A DNA stretch of 64,000 bases from Desulfopila_A sp964446655 (GTDB lineage: Bacteria; Desulfobacterota; Desulfobulbia; Desulfobulbales; Desulfocapsaceae), in the NCBI GenBank assembly GCA_964446655.1, contig CAYUPL010000013.1, forward strand, positions 14,418-78,417. Direction: 5' to 3'. The first letter of the stretch is position 1. Each line of letters starts with the position of its first letter. The position numbers and the translations under genes were made by a program. Below the pieces are notes generated by a model that was not told the origin of the DNA, searched no databases, and saw only the letters and a program-made list of their open reading frames with translations. This document shows, one piece after another, positions 7,805 to 17,112 of the stretch.

Positions 7805-9370
7805 ATGAAAGATTCATGGACAATGCAGGATATTATTGATCTTGACTATTTTTGCTCGCAGGACGTGCTCGACAACGACCGCAGTGGCCATGATCCGCAC
7901 AAGAGAGCACGAGAGATATTTCTGGCGGCTGAAGGCCACGGAAAAAGCACCACCCCTTCCCATCTGCACTGTCTTCGGATCTGGCTTGCCCACCATCATT
8001 TCGAGCGGGAGGCAACTCTGCTTTCTCCTCCGCCGGGCAAATGGCTTGAAAAGGTGCTTCGCTCTTTTAAATACATTCTTCTCCTTACAGGTCTTCTGTT
8101 CGGTTGCGGCCTGGGACTGTCATATTTTGCCTATACCGGCAAGACCCCCTTGAACGTTTTTACATTTTTTGCTGTATTCATACTGCCGCAACTTGTTCTT
8201 CTTGCCCTCTTTCTGCTCTACTCCATAGCCGCAAAGCTGACACGGCAACCACTTAACCGGCTCCATCAGATAGCGATACCGATCTTTATCAGGTTTGTCG
8301 GACTGCTCAAACAATTCGCCCCGGCAGACCTGCAAAGAGAGAGCGGGGAGAGCTTCGGTCGTCGGTTCGTTGCAAAAAACAGAATCCTATTCGCCGGTCC
8401 GCTTTTCATCTACAGTCAACTCTTCGGCATTGCCTTTAATACCGGTCTTCTAGCCGTTACCCTCTTTAAGATCGTCACAACCGACCTGGCCTTCGGCTGG
8501 CAAACTACCCTGCAGTTCGGTACGGAAAAGCTCTTTTTCTGGGTACAGGTTCTGGCCTGGCCCTGGTCATGGTTACCTGCGGCGGAACTCTCTCTACCGA
8601 CACCAGCCCAAATTGAAGGGAGCAGAATCATCCTCAAAGACGGTATATATCACCTTCTCACGGAAAACCTGACATCATGGTGGCCTTTCCTGCTTCTCTG
8701 TCTTCTCTGTTACGGCCTGCTGCCTCGCCTTTTCCTGTTGCTTTATGGGTTCTTCCTCAGACGACGGATTTTTCATCGTTTCCTGGGCCAACGGCGGTTT
8801 CGGGCCATCAGCAGAAGAATGTTGACCCCGCTGGTCAGCACCCAGGCCCCAAGCCCGCCTTCTCCAGACACCACTACGCCGAGGGGCTCTGCCAAGGCGC
8901 CTGTAACAGCGCCCCATGAAACGGAACAGAAACAGGACAGCGTGGTATTGATACCAGACGAGATATTTACCACCTTCACCCCTGAAATTCTGCAACAACT
9001 GCTCTCCCCTTTAGGCTACCAGGCTGCGGCAACAAAGTGCATTCTGCGAAACTACGCCGAAGACCGGAGTCTGGTGGAGGAAATCAGCGGGGATCGTTTA
9101 CCTGTTCTTGTGCTGCTTGAGGCCTGGATGCCTCCCATCAGGGAACACCTTCTCTTTTTACAAAAGCTGGAAGATGCACTGCCCAATGATATTTCGCCGG
9201 CCATCTGCCTGCTCGGCAAACCGTCTTCCTCCAGTCCATATAGCCCTTATAGCCGGGCTAAACCGGAACAGATTCGACTCTGGCGGGAGATGATCCGGCA
9301 ATATTGTCCGGACGTCCTGATCTTTGAGCCTCCACCGAACTCTCACACCATGAAGGAGCAGCAATCATGA
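7805..9370 (+). CDS. DUF2868 family membrane protein
   Basis: About 521 residues with four clear membrane helices: two near residues 85-150, one around 205-230 and one around 300-330. A soluble C-terminal domain follows a Pro/Ser-rich linker. DUF2868 proteins are encoded next to DUF3482 GTPases, exactly as here, and the pair probably acts together at the inner membrane; the function is unknown. The stop overlaps the GTPase start by 4 nt (ATGA). Start choice: the frame is open from 7778, but the promoter -10 lies inside that extension, so 7805 (or ATG 7823) is preferred. Confidence 0.8.
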   Translation: MKDSWTMQDIIDLDYFCSQDVLDNDRSGHDPHKRAREIFLAAEGHGKSTTPSHLHCLRIWLAHHHFEREATLLSPPPGKWLEKVLRSFKYILLLTGLLFGCGLGLSYFAYTGKTPLNVFTFFAVFILPQLVLLALFLLYSIAAKLTRQPLNRLHQIAIPIFIRFVGLLKQFAPADLQRESGESFGRRFVAKNRILFAGPLFIYSQLFGIAFNTGLLAVTLFKIVTTDLAFGWQTTLQFGTEKLFFWVQVLAWPWSWLPAAELSLPTPAQIEGSRIILKDGIYHLLTENLTSWWPFLLLCLLCYGLLPRLFLLLYGFFLRRRIFHRFLGQRRFRAISRRMLTPLVSTQAPSPPSPDTTTPRGSAKAPVTAPHETEQKQDSVVLIPDEIFTTFTPEILQQLLSPLGYQAAATKCILRNYAEDRSLVEEISGDRLPVLVLLEAWMPPIREHLLFLQKLEDALPNDISPAICLLGKPSSSSPYSPYSRAKPEQIRLWREMIRQYCPDVLIFEPPPNSHTMKEQQS

Positions 9371-10785
9371 TCCCTGAGTTTGCCATTATGGGGCACCCTA
9401 ATGAGGGAAAATCTTCCGTACTATCGACACTGGCCGAAGACGATTCCGTCAGGATTAGCGCGCAGCCTGGAGAAACCGTACGGTGTCGCAGTTTTCCCGT
9501 CACAATTGACGGCAGGGATATTATCACCTTCACCGACACTCCGGGATTTCAAAACCCCGGACGGATGCTGGCCGAGCTGCAAAATTACCACGAATCGACC
9601 CCCGACCGACTGCAGCGCTTTTACCGGCAATATAAGTTTGACGCCGATCTGCAGCACGACTGCGAGCTGATCCAGCCACTGCTCAGAGGGGCCGGCATCA
9701 TTTATGTCGCCGACGGCTCTCGGCCACTCCGCAATGTTGACCTGGCAGAGATGGAAATTCTGCGCCTGACCGGTAAACCACGAATGGCCATCCTCAACTG
9801 CAAAGACGAGGCCCGGGAACACCTTGCACACTGGAAAGCTGAATTCCGCAAGCATTTTAACTCGAGCCGTGTGTTTAACGCCCACAGAGCAAACTACCGC
9901 GAGAGAATCCTTCTTCTCGAGGCGCTGCAGGCCATTGAACAGGATTGGCAGGAACCCCTCGGCTATGTCGTGGCGACGTTTAAAAAAGACTGGCGCAACC
10001 GTAATCTCAGAACGGTGGAGATCATCTGTGAGATGCTGGCGGACTGCCTGAACTACAGCCTGCAAAGCAATGTGGCAGGCGATAGTGCTTTGCAGCCGGC
10101 TAAGGACAAGCTTTTTCAGCGCTACGGGGATGCTGTTAAAAAGCTGGAACAGCAGCACCACCTTCGCATGAAAAAATTGTATAAACACAATATTTTCAAT
10201 TACCAGCTTCCGCCGCAGTCCATCCTTCATCAGGATCTGTTCGCTGATGAAACCTGGGAATTTCTCGGCTTGAAAAAAAGCCAGCTTGCCATAGCCGGAG
10301 GAGCAGGGGGGGCCGCACTTGCCGCTGGAGTCGACCTCGCCGCAGGTGGCGCCAGCCTCGGTTTTTTCACCTCGCTCGGCGGCGCTCTAGGGGCCTTCGG
10401 TGCTGTATACGGCAGCAGAAATATCGCCGCAAAGATCAAGGTGCTGGGCATTGATCCCGCCAGAACCCGTCTCCAGATAGGCCCCAACACCAATACACAA
10501 TTCCCTCATATCCTGCTGGACAGGGCCCTGATTTATTACAGCCATATCATTAACTGGGCTCATGGCAGACGCGACTACGACATGACCGGCGACCTACGAA
10601 CCTCATTAGGCTATCTGCGCCGACTGCCCACGTCTTCCCTCAATAAAATCAACCACTATTTCAGGCACCTGCGAAAGGAGCCGGACAATATTGATAAATA
10701 CGAACAGGACTTCAGGGAGATAGTGCTGAACATCCTGGACTCCATCTCCTCTTCGGAACAGTATGAAAACGACCATTACCACTGA
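9367..10785 (+). CDS. GTPase with DUF3482 C-terminal domain
   Basis: A 472-residue Era/TrmE-like P-loop GTPase. The G1 motif GHPNEGKS is at residues 9-16, G3 DTPG at 57-60, and a G4-like NCKD follows LTGKPRMAIL. The C-terminal half is DUF3482 and includes a Gly/Ala-rich segment (about 310-350) that could insert into or pack against a membrane. It is translationally coupled to the DUF2868 protein upstream, the standard partner. The target of the GTPase switch is unknown. Confidence 0.85.
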   Translation: MIPEFAIMGHPNEGKSSVLSTLAEDDSVRISAQPGETVRCRSFPVTIDGRDIITFTDTPGFQNPGRMLAELQNYHESTPDRLQRFYRQYKFDADLQHDCELIQPLLRGAGIIYVADGSRPLRNVDLAEMEILRLTGKPRMAILNCKDEAREHLAHWKAEFRKHFNSSRVFNAHRANYRERILLLEALQAIEQDWQEPLGYVVATFKKDWRNRNLRTVEIICEMLADCLNYSLQSNVAGDSALQPAKDKLFQRYGDAVKKLEQQHHLRMKKLYKHNIFNYQLPPQSILHQDLFADETWEFLGLKKSQLAIAGGAGGAALAAGVDLAAGGASLGFFTSLGGALGAFGAVYGSRNIAAKIKVLGIDPARTRLQIGPNTNTQFPHILLDRALIYYSHIINWAHGRRDYDMTGDLRTSLGYLRRLPTSSLNKINHYFRHLRKEPDNIDKYEQDFREIVLNILDSISSSEQYENDHYH

Positions 10786-11932
10786 AAAAATTCCCATCAA
10801 ACTCTGGCTTGACGATATCGAGGAAGGGGCTTTGCAACAGGCCAGAAACCTGGCCAATCTTCCCTTTGCCTTTCACCATGTTGCCATCATGGCCGATGCC
10901 CATTTCGGGTATGGCATGCCCATCGGCGGCGTGCTGGCCACAGAGGATGTCGTCATCCCTAATGCGGTCGGGGTAGACATCGGCTGCGGTGTCTGTGCCA
11001 TGCAGACGTCACTTGAAGAAATCGATAGAGAAACCTTGAAAAATATCCTGGCCTTAATCAGGCAGGAGATCCCCACCGGCTTCAAGCATCACCGCCGCAA
11101 ACAGAACACTTCCCTGCTGCCTGGATTTGCCGGAGAGACCAGAGAACTGCAAGTCGTCGCCGAGCAATTTGAAAATGCCCGCACCCAGCTTGGCACCCTT
11201 GGCGGCGGCAACCATTTTATCGAAATCCAGCAAGGCAGTAACAACCGTATCTGGATAATGGTACACAGCGGCAGCCGTAATCTGGGATACCAGGTGGCCG
11301 GGTATTACAACAAACTAGCCGCTCAGTTGAACAGAAAATGGAAATCCGCCATAGATCCCAAATGGCAGCTGGCCTATCTGCCTCTCGACAGCGAGGCGGG
11401 TCAGGCCTATTTTGCGGAAATGCACTATTGTGTCGAGTTCGCCCTGCACAATCGTCTGGCCATGATGGAGAGGATAGCGGATATCTTTCACACCCTCTGC
11501 GCCGGAGTCTCCTTTACCGACCCCATCAATATCGCCCACAATTATGCGGCCAAGGAGAACCATTTCGGCAGGGACCTCATGGTGCACCGTAAAGGGGCAA
11601 CACGGGCCTTCAAGGATGAACAGGGTATAATCCCCGGCTCACAGGGAACAAAGAGTTTTATCGTTCGCGGCAAAGGCAACAGGGAGAGTTTCTGTTCCTG
11701 CTCCCATGGAGCCGGCCGGAAACTCGGCAGAAAAGAAGCCCAGCGGCGGCTCCGTTTCGAAGAAGAGAAAGCATTTTTAGAGCAGCAGAATATTCTTCAC
11801 GGCATACGGAGCAAAAAGGACCTTGACGAAGCAGCAGGCGCTTACAAAGACATCCACACCGTCCTGGCAAATCAGAGTGATCTGGTTGAGATAGATATTA
11901 CCCTGCAACCACTGGCGGTAATAAAAGGATAA
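10763..11932 (+). CDS. rtcB: RtcB-type RNA ligase
   Basis: A 389-residue member of the RtcB family, which joins RNA 2',3'-cyclic phosphate or 3'-phosphate ends to 5'-hydroxyl ends using GTP and Mn2+. Metal and guanylate residues sit in recognisable blocks: GVDIGCGV (metal-binding Asp/Cys), GGGNHFIE, MVHSGSRNLG, LMVHRKGAT, and SHGAGR, which carries the His that is guanylylated. It is slightly shorter than E. coli RtcB (408). It overlaps the GTPase gene by 23 nt and so is likely co-transcribed. No rtcA or archease gene is nearby. Whether it repairs tRNA or rRNA here is not known. Confidence 0.9.
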   Translation: MKTTITTEKIPIKLWLDDIEEGALQQARNLANLPFAFHHVAIMADAHFGYGMPIGGVLATEDVVIPNAVGVDIGCGVCAMQTSLEEIDRETLKNILALIRQEIPTGFKHHRRKQNTSLLPGFAGETRELQVVAEQFENARTQLGTLGGGNHFIEIQQGSNNRIWIMVHSGSRNLGYQVAGYYNKLAAQLNRKWKSAIDPKWQLAYLPLDSEAGQAYFAEMHYCVEFALHNRLAMMERIADIFHTLCAGVSFTDPINIAHNYAAKENHFGRDLMVHRKGATRAFKDEQGIIPGSQGTKSFIVRGKGNRESFCSCSHGAGRKLGRKEAQRRLRFEEEKAFLEQQNILHGIRSKKDLDEAAGAYKDIHTVLANQSDLVEIDITLQPLAVIKG

Positions 11933-11938
11933 AAAGAG

Positions 11939-12574
11939 TCAGGGCGCCAGCCGCTCAATCTTCCACCCATCACCTTCAGGAAGATACTGAAACCTGTCGT
12001 GCAGCCTGTTTTTCCGTCCTTGCCAAAACTCATACTCCTCGGCCTGCACCTTATAGCCACCCCAGAAAGACGGCAGGGGAACCTTGCCCTCACCGATTTT
12101 TTTCTTCATCTCAGAAAACTTCTGCATCAGCATCTGGCGGGAAGTCAAGGTATGACTCTGGCTGGAAACCCAGGCTGCCACCTGACTGTCTTTCGGACGG
12201 GACATGAAATATTTGGCCGACTCAGCGGCTGAAATCCGGCGCGCCGTACCATTGATAAGTATCTGCCGCTCCAGTTCCAGCCAGACAAAAAGCAGGCTGA
12301 CCTTTGGGTTTGCGGCTATCTCTCTGGCCTTTCTGCTTTCGTAATTGGTGAAAAAGACATAACCGCCGTTGTCATAATATTTCAGCAACACGGTGCGCTG
12401 ACTGGGTCTTCCATGGGGGTCCACCGTCGCCAGGATCATGGCGGTGGGATCGGCGATATCTGTTTTACGGGCCTGCTCAAACCAATCGCTAAACTGGTCC
12501 AGAGGATCAGCCGCCATCGCGTCGCGCTGCAAACCACCCTTCAAATACTCTCTGCGAAAATGACTTATATCCAA
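11939..12574 (-). CDS. pdxH: Pyridoxamine 5'-phosphate oxidase
   Basis: An FMN enzyme that oxidises pyridoxamine or pyridoxine phosphate to pyridoxal phosphate. Typical blocks include DPTAMILATVD, GRPSQRTVLLK, FFTNYESRKA, QVAAWVSSQS and the C-terminal EFWQGRKNRLHDR. Start choice: the frame is open to a TTG at 12628, but the TTG at 12574 is preceded by GAGGGT and gives the family N-terminus (DISHFRREYLKGGL), so 211 residues is preferred. It converges with rtcB, 6 nt apart. The enzyme needs oxygen in its classical form, which is mildly surprising for a presumed anaerobe. Confidence 0.88.
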   Translation of the reverse strand: MDISHFRREYLKGGLQRDAMAADPLDQFSDWFEQARKTDIADPTAMILATVDPHGRPSQRTVLLKYYDNGGYVFFTNYESRKAREIAANPKVSLLFVWLELERQILINGTARRISAAESAKYFMSRPKDSQVAAWVSSQSHTLTSRQMLMQKFSEMKKKIGEGKVPLPSFWGGYKVQAEEYEFWQGRKNRLHDRFQYLPEGDGWKIERLAP

Positions 12575-12743
12575 CGAGATACCCTCTTTTCTACTATGCT
12601 TCCGGTAAGCACTTTTAAATTTTGTCAAAATGGACCCATACTATAAGATATGCGTAGACAACAGCAAGGAAATTACGCTGTCGGCACCACAAAAGCCATG
12701 CCGCGCCCTTGCCCTTACAGGCTCCAGCAGCGCGATATTACCA

Positions 12744-13007
12744 CTAACGAGGCAAGCTAATGGTAAAGGTGGCTCCGTTACCCGGACTGGACCGCACCTC
12801 GATTGAACCATTATGATTTTCCCTAACGATAAAAAAGGAAACCGACAGGCCGAGACCGGTACCGGCATCAACACTCTTAGTAGTAAAAAACGGTTCAAAG
12901 AGCCGTTTTCCGGTCTCCTCATCCATTCCCGCTCCGTTATCCTCGATATCAATCTTGACGAACTTTCCACTCTTATAAACCCGCAGGATGAAGACGGGTT
13001 TTTGCCG
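12744..13007 (-). pseudogene. C-terminal remnant of a sensor histidine kinase (HATPase)
   Basis: About 87 codons encode the last part of a histidine kinase ATPase domain. The N/G1-like IEDNGAGMD, the F-box LFEPFFTTK and the G2 motif GTGLGLSVS are all clear, and it ends with the usual FTISLP. The dimerisation/phospho-acceptor helix and any sensor are missing, and the codons further upstream (to 13115) do not resemble a kinase. It lies directly downstream of an intact hybrid kinase whose own ATPase domain differs, so it is a remnant of another gene. The 12575-12743 stretch beyond it shows nothing. Confidence 0.7.
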
Positions 13008-13080
13008 TACAGCCGAAACAGTACAAGAAAATGGTTGAAAAATATAAAGAATCGACGGACCCGGAAAGCCGGAAGCAGTC

Positions 13081-15180
13081 TCAGTCATCAAGGGCCCGAC
13101 GAACCGCTTCCGCAAGCAGGCTCATGCTGAGCGGTTTCATAAGAAATTGGCGAATACCTACCCGCTGAGCCTCGGCTCCATCTATGGCTGCGGAATATCC
13201 GGTGTAGAGGATTACAGGCAGGTCGGGACGAAGAGTTAATGCCTGGCGAGCCAGGTCCATACCGGAGATATCGGGCATGGTTTGATCGGTAATCAGCAGG
13301 TCGTATCGTTCCGGGGCACGGCAGAAAGCATCAAGAGCGTCCCTGCTGTTTGAATAAACATCAACCTGATAGCCGAGCTTGACAAGCATCTCCCCCGCCA
13401 TTTCCGCCAGAGTCACCTCATCGTCAATAAAGAGTATGGCTTCGTGTCCGCCTCTGATCTGTCCTGCAACGATATCTTCGACTATCTCTTTGTCGAGCTC
13501 GACAGCAGGAAAAAAGAGAGAGAAGGTGCTTCCCCGGCCGGGCACGCTGTCAACCTTTATGATACCACCACTCGCCCTGACAATACTGTGGACCATGGCA
13601 AGGCCGAGGCCGGTGCCTTCCTCTTTCTGCTTGGTGGTGAAGTAGGGGTCAAAAATCCGTTCCAGATGCTCCGGGAAGATTCCCTCGCCGGTATCCGAAA
13701 TAGATAACTTGAGCCAGTTCCGGCAGGTGCTTTGCTGCACCTCAAGCGGAGCAGTGCTTTTCATGACTCTGCAAAAATGTATATCCAGAACACCTTCTTT
13801 GCTTTGCATGGCATGTACGGCGTTGGTGCAGAGGTTCATGAGGACCTGGTAAATTTTAGTCGGATCTGTTGTTATTTTACCCAAACCCTCAGGCACATCT
13901 GTTCTGATCGCGATTGAAGAAGGAATGGTGGCCCGCAACAGTTTGAGAGCCTCCTTCACAATCGGGGCAATATCAACGGCATTCTCTTTAAAATCCTCCG
14001 TCCTGCTGAAGGTAAGTATCTGAGAGACCAATTCTTTTGCCCTGTTGCCCGCATTTTTGACCTGTTCAAGGTTTCTTTTGACAAGCTCGTTGCAGGATCC
14101 GGAGAACAGGCTAAGATCGGTATAGCCGATAATTGCAGCAAGTATGTTATTGAAATCATGTGCAATACCTCCCGCCAAGGTACCAATTGCTTCCATTTTC
14201 TGGGCCTGACGCAGCCGATCTTCGCTGCTCTGCAAGGCCTGGGAGACCTCGGCGACATGAAAGGCCTCACCGGCATAGGAAGCGAGTATTTTGCCGATAT
14301 CACAGTCCTGCGAGTTGAAAGGAGGTTTTTTCTTTGAATGAAGTGATACTATGGCAAGAATTTTTCCTGTTGCATCCACGATGGGAAAAACCAGCAGAGA
14401 GTTGTCCCGGTATTTATCCCAGCCACTGGAGATTATGGATTCATCCTCTTCAATATCATCGAGAAACAATGGCTCTTTTGTCTCCATCACCCGGCAGAAC
14501 ACAGAATCCGGCTTAAGCGGAAAAGGCAGCATTGGTGGAGCATGCCCGGTATCAATACCGGCAAGATAGTGCAGTCCCCGCTCGTCTACTTTATAGATAC
14601 TGCCGCCGCTCGCTTCCATATGCATGCCAAACTCATGGAGAAGAATGGCTCCGCTTTCATCAAGATGTCCACATCCCAATAATTTTTTGGTGCTTTCCAC
14701 AACGGATTTCAACCGGGCATTGATCTCAATCAATTGTTTTGTCTTCTGAGACACAATCCCTTCGAGATCAAGTTGGTATTTCCTGTTTTCCTTTATGAGA
14801 TCAACCCGCTCCAGACATTTTTCCATGGCATGACGCAAAATAGTCATATCGGAAATCGGTTTGAGAAGATAATCCCAGGCCCCCAGTCGCAAGGCCTCAA
14901 CGACATCACCTATTTCTCCGGTTCCGGAAATGACAATCACAGGCAAATTGGCAAACTCCTTCTGCACCACCGACAATACCCGGAGTCCATCGAACTCGGG
15001 CATGCGCAAATCAGCCAGAAGCAGGTCCACACCCGCCTGCCGCAGGATTTCCAGACCGACCTTACCGTTCTCTGCCGTTAATACGGCATAATCATAGTCT
15101 TCCAGATAGGCCCGAACGGCATCACGGATAACTTCTTCATCATCAATTATCAATATTACCGGACTATTGCCTGATTTCAT
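13081..15180 (-). CDS. Hybrid sensor histidine kinase, REC-GAF-HK-REC
   Basis: A 699-residue cytoplasmic signalling protein. Receiver 1 occupies residues 6-125 (acidic pair D13-D14, phospho-acceptor D57, K107). A short coiled coil leads to a GAF domain at about 160-310. The HisKA helix carries H341 in IAHDFNN, followed by HATPase motifs (SDTGEGI, FDPYFTTK, GTGLGLAMV). Receiver 2 at the C-terminus has D632 and K682. There are no membrane segments, so input comes from the N-terminal receiver and the GAF domain. Start choice: ATG 15180 with GAGGA about 8 nt upstream, rather than an alternative start 34 codons further upstream. No output regulator is adjacent. Confidence 0.88.
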   Translation of the reverse strand: MKSGNSPVILIIDDEEVIRDAVRAYLEDYDYAVLTAENGKVGLEILRQAGVDLLLADLRMPEFDGLRVLSVVQKEFANLPVIVISGTGEIGDVVEALRLGAWDYLLKPISDMTILRHAMEKCLERVDLIKENRKYQLDLEGIVSQKTKQLIEINARLKSVVESTKKLLGCGHLDESGAILLHEFGMHMEASGGSIYKVDERGLHYLAGIDTGHAPPMLPFPLKPDSVFCRVMETKEPLFLDDIEEDESIISSGWDKYRDNSLLVFPIVDATGKILAIVSLHSKKKPPFNSQDCDIGKILASYAGEAFHVAEVSQALQSSEDRLRQAQKMEAIGTLAGGIAHDFNNILAAIIGYTDLSLFSGSCNELVKRNLEQVKNAGNRAKELVSQILTFSRTEDFKENAVDIAPIVKEALKLLRATIPSSIAIRTDVPEGLGKITTDPTKIYQVLMNLCTNAVHAMQSKEGVLDIHFCRVMKSTAPLEVQQSTCRNWLKLSISDTGEGIFPEHLERIFDPYFTTKQKEEGTGLGLAMVHSIVRASGGIIKVDSVPGRGSTFSLFFPAVELDKEIVEDIVAGQIRGGHEAILFIDDEVTLAEMAGEMLVKLGYQVDVYSNSRDALDAFCRAPERYDLLITDQTMPDISGMDLARQALTLRPDLPVILYTGYSAAIDGAEAQRVGIRQFLMKPLSMSLLAEAVRRALDD

Positions 15181-15283
15181 ATCTATATCCTCATAACAGT
15201 CGTGCAATTGACGGGTGAAGCTTTTGCAGCAATGAGATAGAGTGTTACCATCGCCAACAATCATTAATCGAGAACAGAACAAA

Positions 15284-16819
15284 ATGCTACTTTTTCACCC
15301 GCCTGTCGCGAAACCATGTGAAGCCCCGGCCGGCATAGCCCAGCTTGCCGGTGCTCTGCTGCAGCATAATCACCCCTGCACCCTGGTTGATCTCAACCTC
15401 GAGGGCATGCTCTATCTGTTTGGCCGAACCTGCCCGGCAAACGATACCTGGTCCAGAAGGGCCCAAAAAAACCATCAGGCCAACCTGGCCGGTTTGCGCT
15501 CGGACACTCTGTACCACAACTTTGCCAGGTACCGGAAATGTGTTTTGGAACTCAACCGGCTGCTTGACATTCAAGGCATACCCTCAACCTCCATAAACCT
15601 TGGCAACTACCAGGACACCACCTTATCACCACTGAACAGTCGGCATCTGTATTTCATGGCGGAAAATCCGGAAAAAAGCCTTTTCTATTCCTACTATACC
15701 GAGCGGATACCGGCCCTGCTTGACGAGCTGGCACCTCGCTCCATCGGCATCTCAATCAATTATATCAGCCAGGCCCTGAACAGTTTTGCCCTCCTTGGAT
15801 ACCTGAAGCGACTGGCCCCGGAAATACCTGTCGTGGCCGGAGGCGGACTGATAACCTCGTGGATGAGCAATCCAGCACACCACCAGTTTTTTGCGGGGCT
15901 GATAGACCATTGCATTGCCGGCTGTGGCGAAACCTCCCTGCTCAAACTGCTGGGACTTCCACCCGTGGCAACGGCTCTGCCTCGTTATGACCTGCTTCCC
16001 CGGGCGGACTATTTAGCACCGGGTTTTATTCTGCCTTTTGCCTGCTCCAGCGGATGCTTCTGGAACAGGTGCAGCTTCTGCCCCGAAAGAGCTGAGGGTC
16101 ACCGCTTTCAGGGCAAAGACAGCGACAGGATCCTGTCTGAGATCAATGACTTGAAAAAGCAGACCACCCCCACCTTACTTCATTTCCTCGACAATGCCAT
16201 TCCTCCGGCCGTGCTGTCACGTTTCAGCACCACCTTGCCGGGTCTGCCCTGGTACGGTTTTGCCCGCATAACCAACCACCTCCTCGACATTGATTTCTGC
16301 AAAAACCTGAAAAGCTCAGGTTGTACCATGCTGAAACTTGGAGTGGAATCAGGAGACCAGAGTGTTCTTGACCACATGGACAAAGGACTTGACGTGCAGA
16401 TGATCAGCAGGGTGCTGCACAACCTGAAAAATGCCGGCATTGCGACCTATATATATCTGCTCTTCGGTACTCCCTCGGAAGGTCTGGATGAAGCGAGAAA
16501 AACGCTGCAGTTTACCCGACAGCACCATGAGGCCATAACCTTCCTCAATCTTGCTCTTTTTAATATGCCGATAAACAGCGCAGAAGGACAGCATCTGGCA
16601 ACCGCGCCCTTCAACAATGACGACCTGTCTCTCTATACCGATTTTGACCACCCGCGAGGCTGGAACAGGAAGAGGGTACGAACTTTTCTTGATAAAGAAT
16701 TTCGTAGAGATCCTCGAATAGCAGCCATTCTGCAACGGGATTCGCCATTCTTCTCTTCCAACCATGCGCCGTTTTTCTGTATGAACACTACTATAACGGC
16801 ATCTCATCAAAACAAATAA
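15284..16819 (+). CDS. B12-binding-domain-like radical SAM protein
   Basis: A 511-residue protein. The N-terminal part (about 1-220) resembles the cobalamin-binding-type Rossmann domain of B12-dependent radical SAM enzymes (VVAGGGLITSW, AGCGETSLLKLL). The radical SAM core begins at C258, C263 and C266, which bind the [4Fe-4S] cluster, spaced CX4CX2C rather than the usual CX3CX2C. LKLGVESGDQSVLDHMDKG and the FGTPSEG block fit this class. The N-terminal region lacks an obvious DxHxxG cobalamin motif, so B12 use is uncertain. Substrate unknown; the ATG at 15284 has GAGAA upstream. It is divergent from the hybrid kinase. Confidence 0.8.
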   Translation: MLLFHPPVAKPCEAPAGIAQLAGALLQHNHPCTLVDLNLEGMLYLFGRTCPANDTWSRRAQKNHQANLAGLRSDTLYHNFARYRKCVLELNRLLDIQGIPSTSINLGNYQDTTLSPLNSRHLYFMAENPEKSLFYSYYTERIPALLDELAPRSIGISINYISQALNSFALLGYLKRLAPEIPVVAGGGLITSWMSNPAHHQFFAGLIDHCIAGCGETSLLKLLGLPPVATALPRYDLLPRADYLAPGFILPFACSSGCFWNRCSFCPERAEGHRFQGKDSDRILSEINDLKKQTTPTLLHFLDNAIPPAVLSRFSTTLPGLPWYGFARITNHLLDIDFCKNLKSSGCTMLKLGVESGDQSVLDHMDKGLDVQMISRVLHNLKNAGIATYIYLLFGTPSEGLDEARKTLQFTRQHHEAITFLNLALFNMPINSAEGQHLATAPFNNDDLSLYTDFDHPRGWNRKRVRTFLDKEFRRDPRIAAILQRDSPFFSSNHAPFFCMNTTITASHQNK

Positions 16820-16859
16820 CGACCTGCATTTAAAGAATAAAAACCCACAACGTGTAAAG

Positions 16860-16903
16860 TTCATATATCTCTGCCGGGCGTCCATCCGGCAGAGATATAT
16901 GAA
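16860..16903. repeat. Perfect 18-bp inverted repeat with 8-nt loop
   Basis: Arms 16860-16877 and 16886-16903 are perfectly complementary; the base is AT-rich and the tip is GC-rich. It lies 40 nt after the radical SAM stop. There is no clear T-tract on either side, so it is not a textbook terminator, though it may stabilise the 3' end of the mRNA. Confidence 0.75.
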
Positions 16904-16942
16904 ATACTTCTCTTTTCACCTTCATTTTTCTTTTTTCCGGAT

Positions 16943-17054
16943 ATACAATGGAAGTGGATCAGGTTATTCCCCGGCCCGGTCAAGAGGTTTTTTGCCCGGG
17001 TTGCGGGAATGGTGACGGGTCCTTCTTCATATATTTGTATCATTTCCATTGTAT
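16943..17054. repeat. 112-bp element bounded by 14-bp inverted repeats
   Basis: The outer arms 16943-16956 and 17041-17054 pair over 14 positions (13 Watson-Crick, one G-U on the plus-strand RNA). Nested inside are ATTCCC/GGGAAT (16966-16971 with 17005-17010) and CCCGG/CCGGG (16975-16979 with 16996-17000). It ends 58 nt before the dodecin ATG. It could be a structured leader RNA or a small non-autonomous mobile element. No known riboswitch signature was recognised. Confidence 0.55.
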
Positions 17055-17112
17055 CGCACAACACGGACAAGCCGGGTCCGCTCAACCTTCAACAAACAAA
17101 AGGAGAACGAAC

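Noticed and set aside
16943..17054. FMN, SAM or cobalamin riboswitch before dodecin
   Set aside because: None of the conserved core motifs of these riboswitches could be matched.
16948..17112. 55-residue N-terminal extension of the dodecin
   Set aside because: It translates the inverted-repeat element; the strong ribosome site belongs to ATG 17113.
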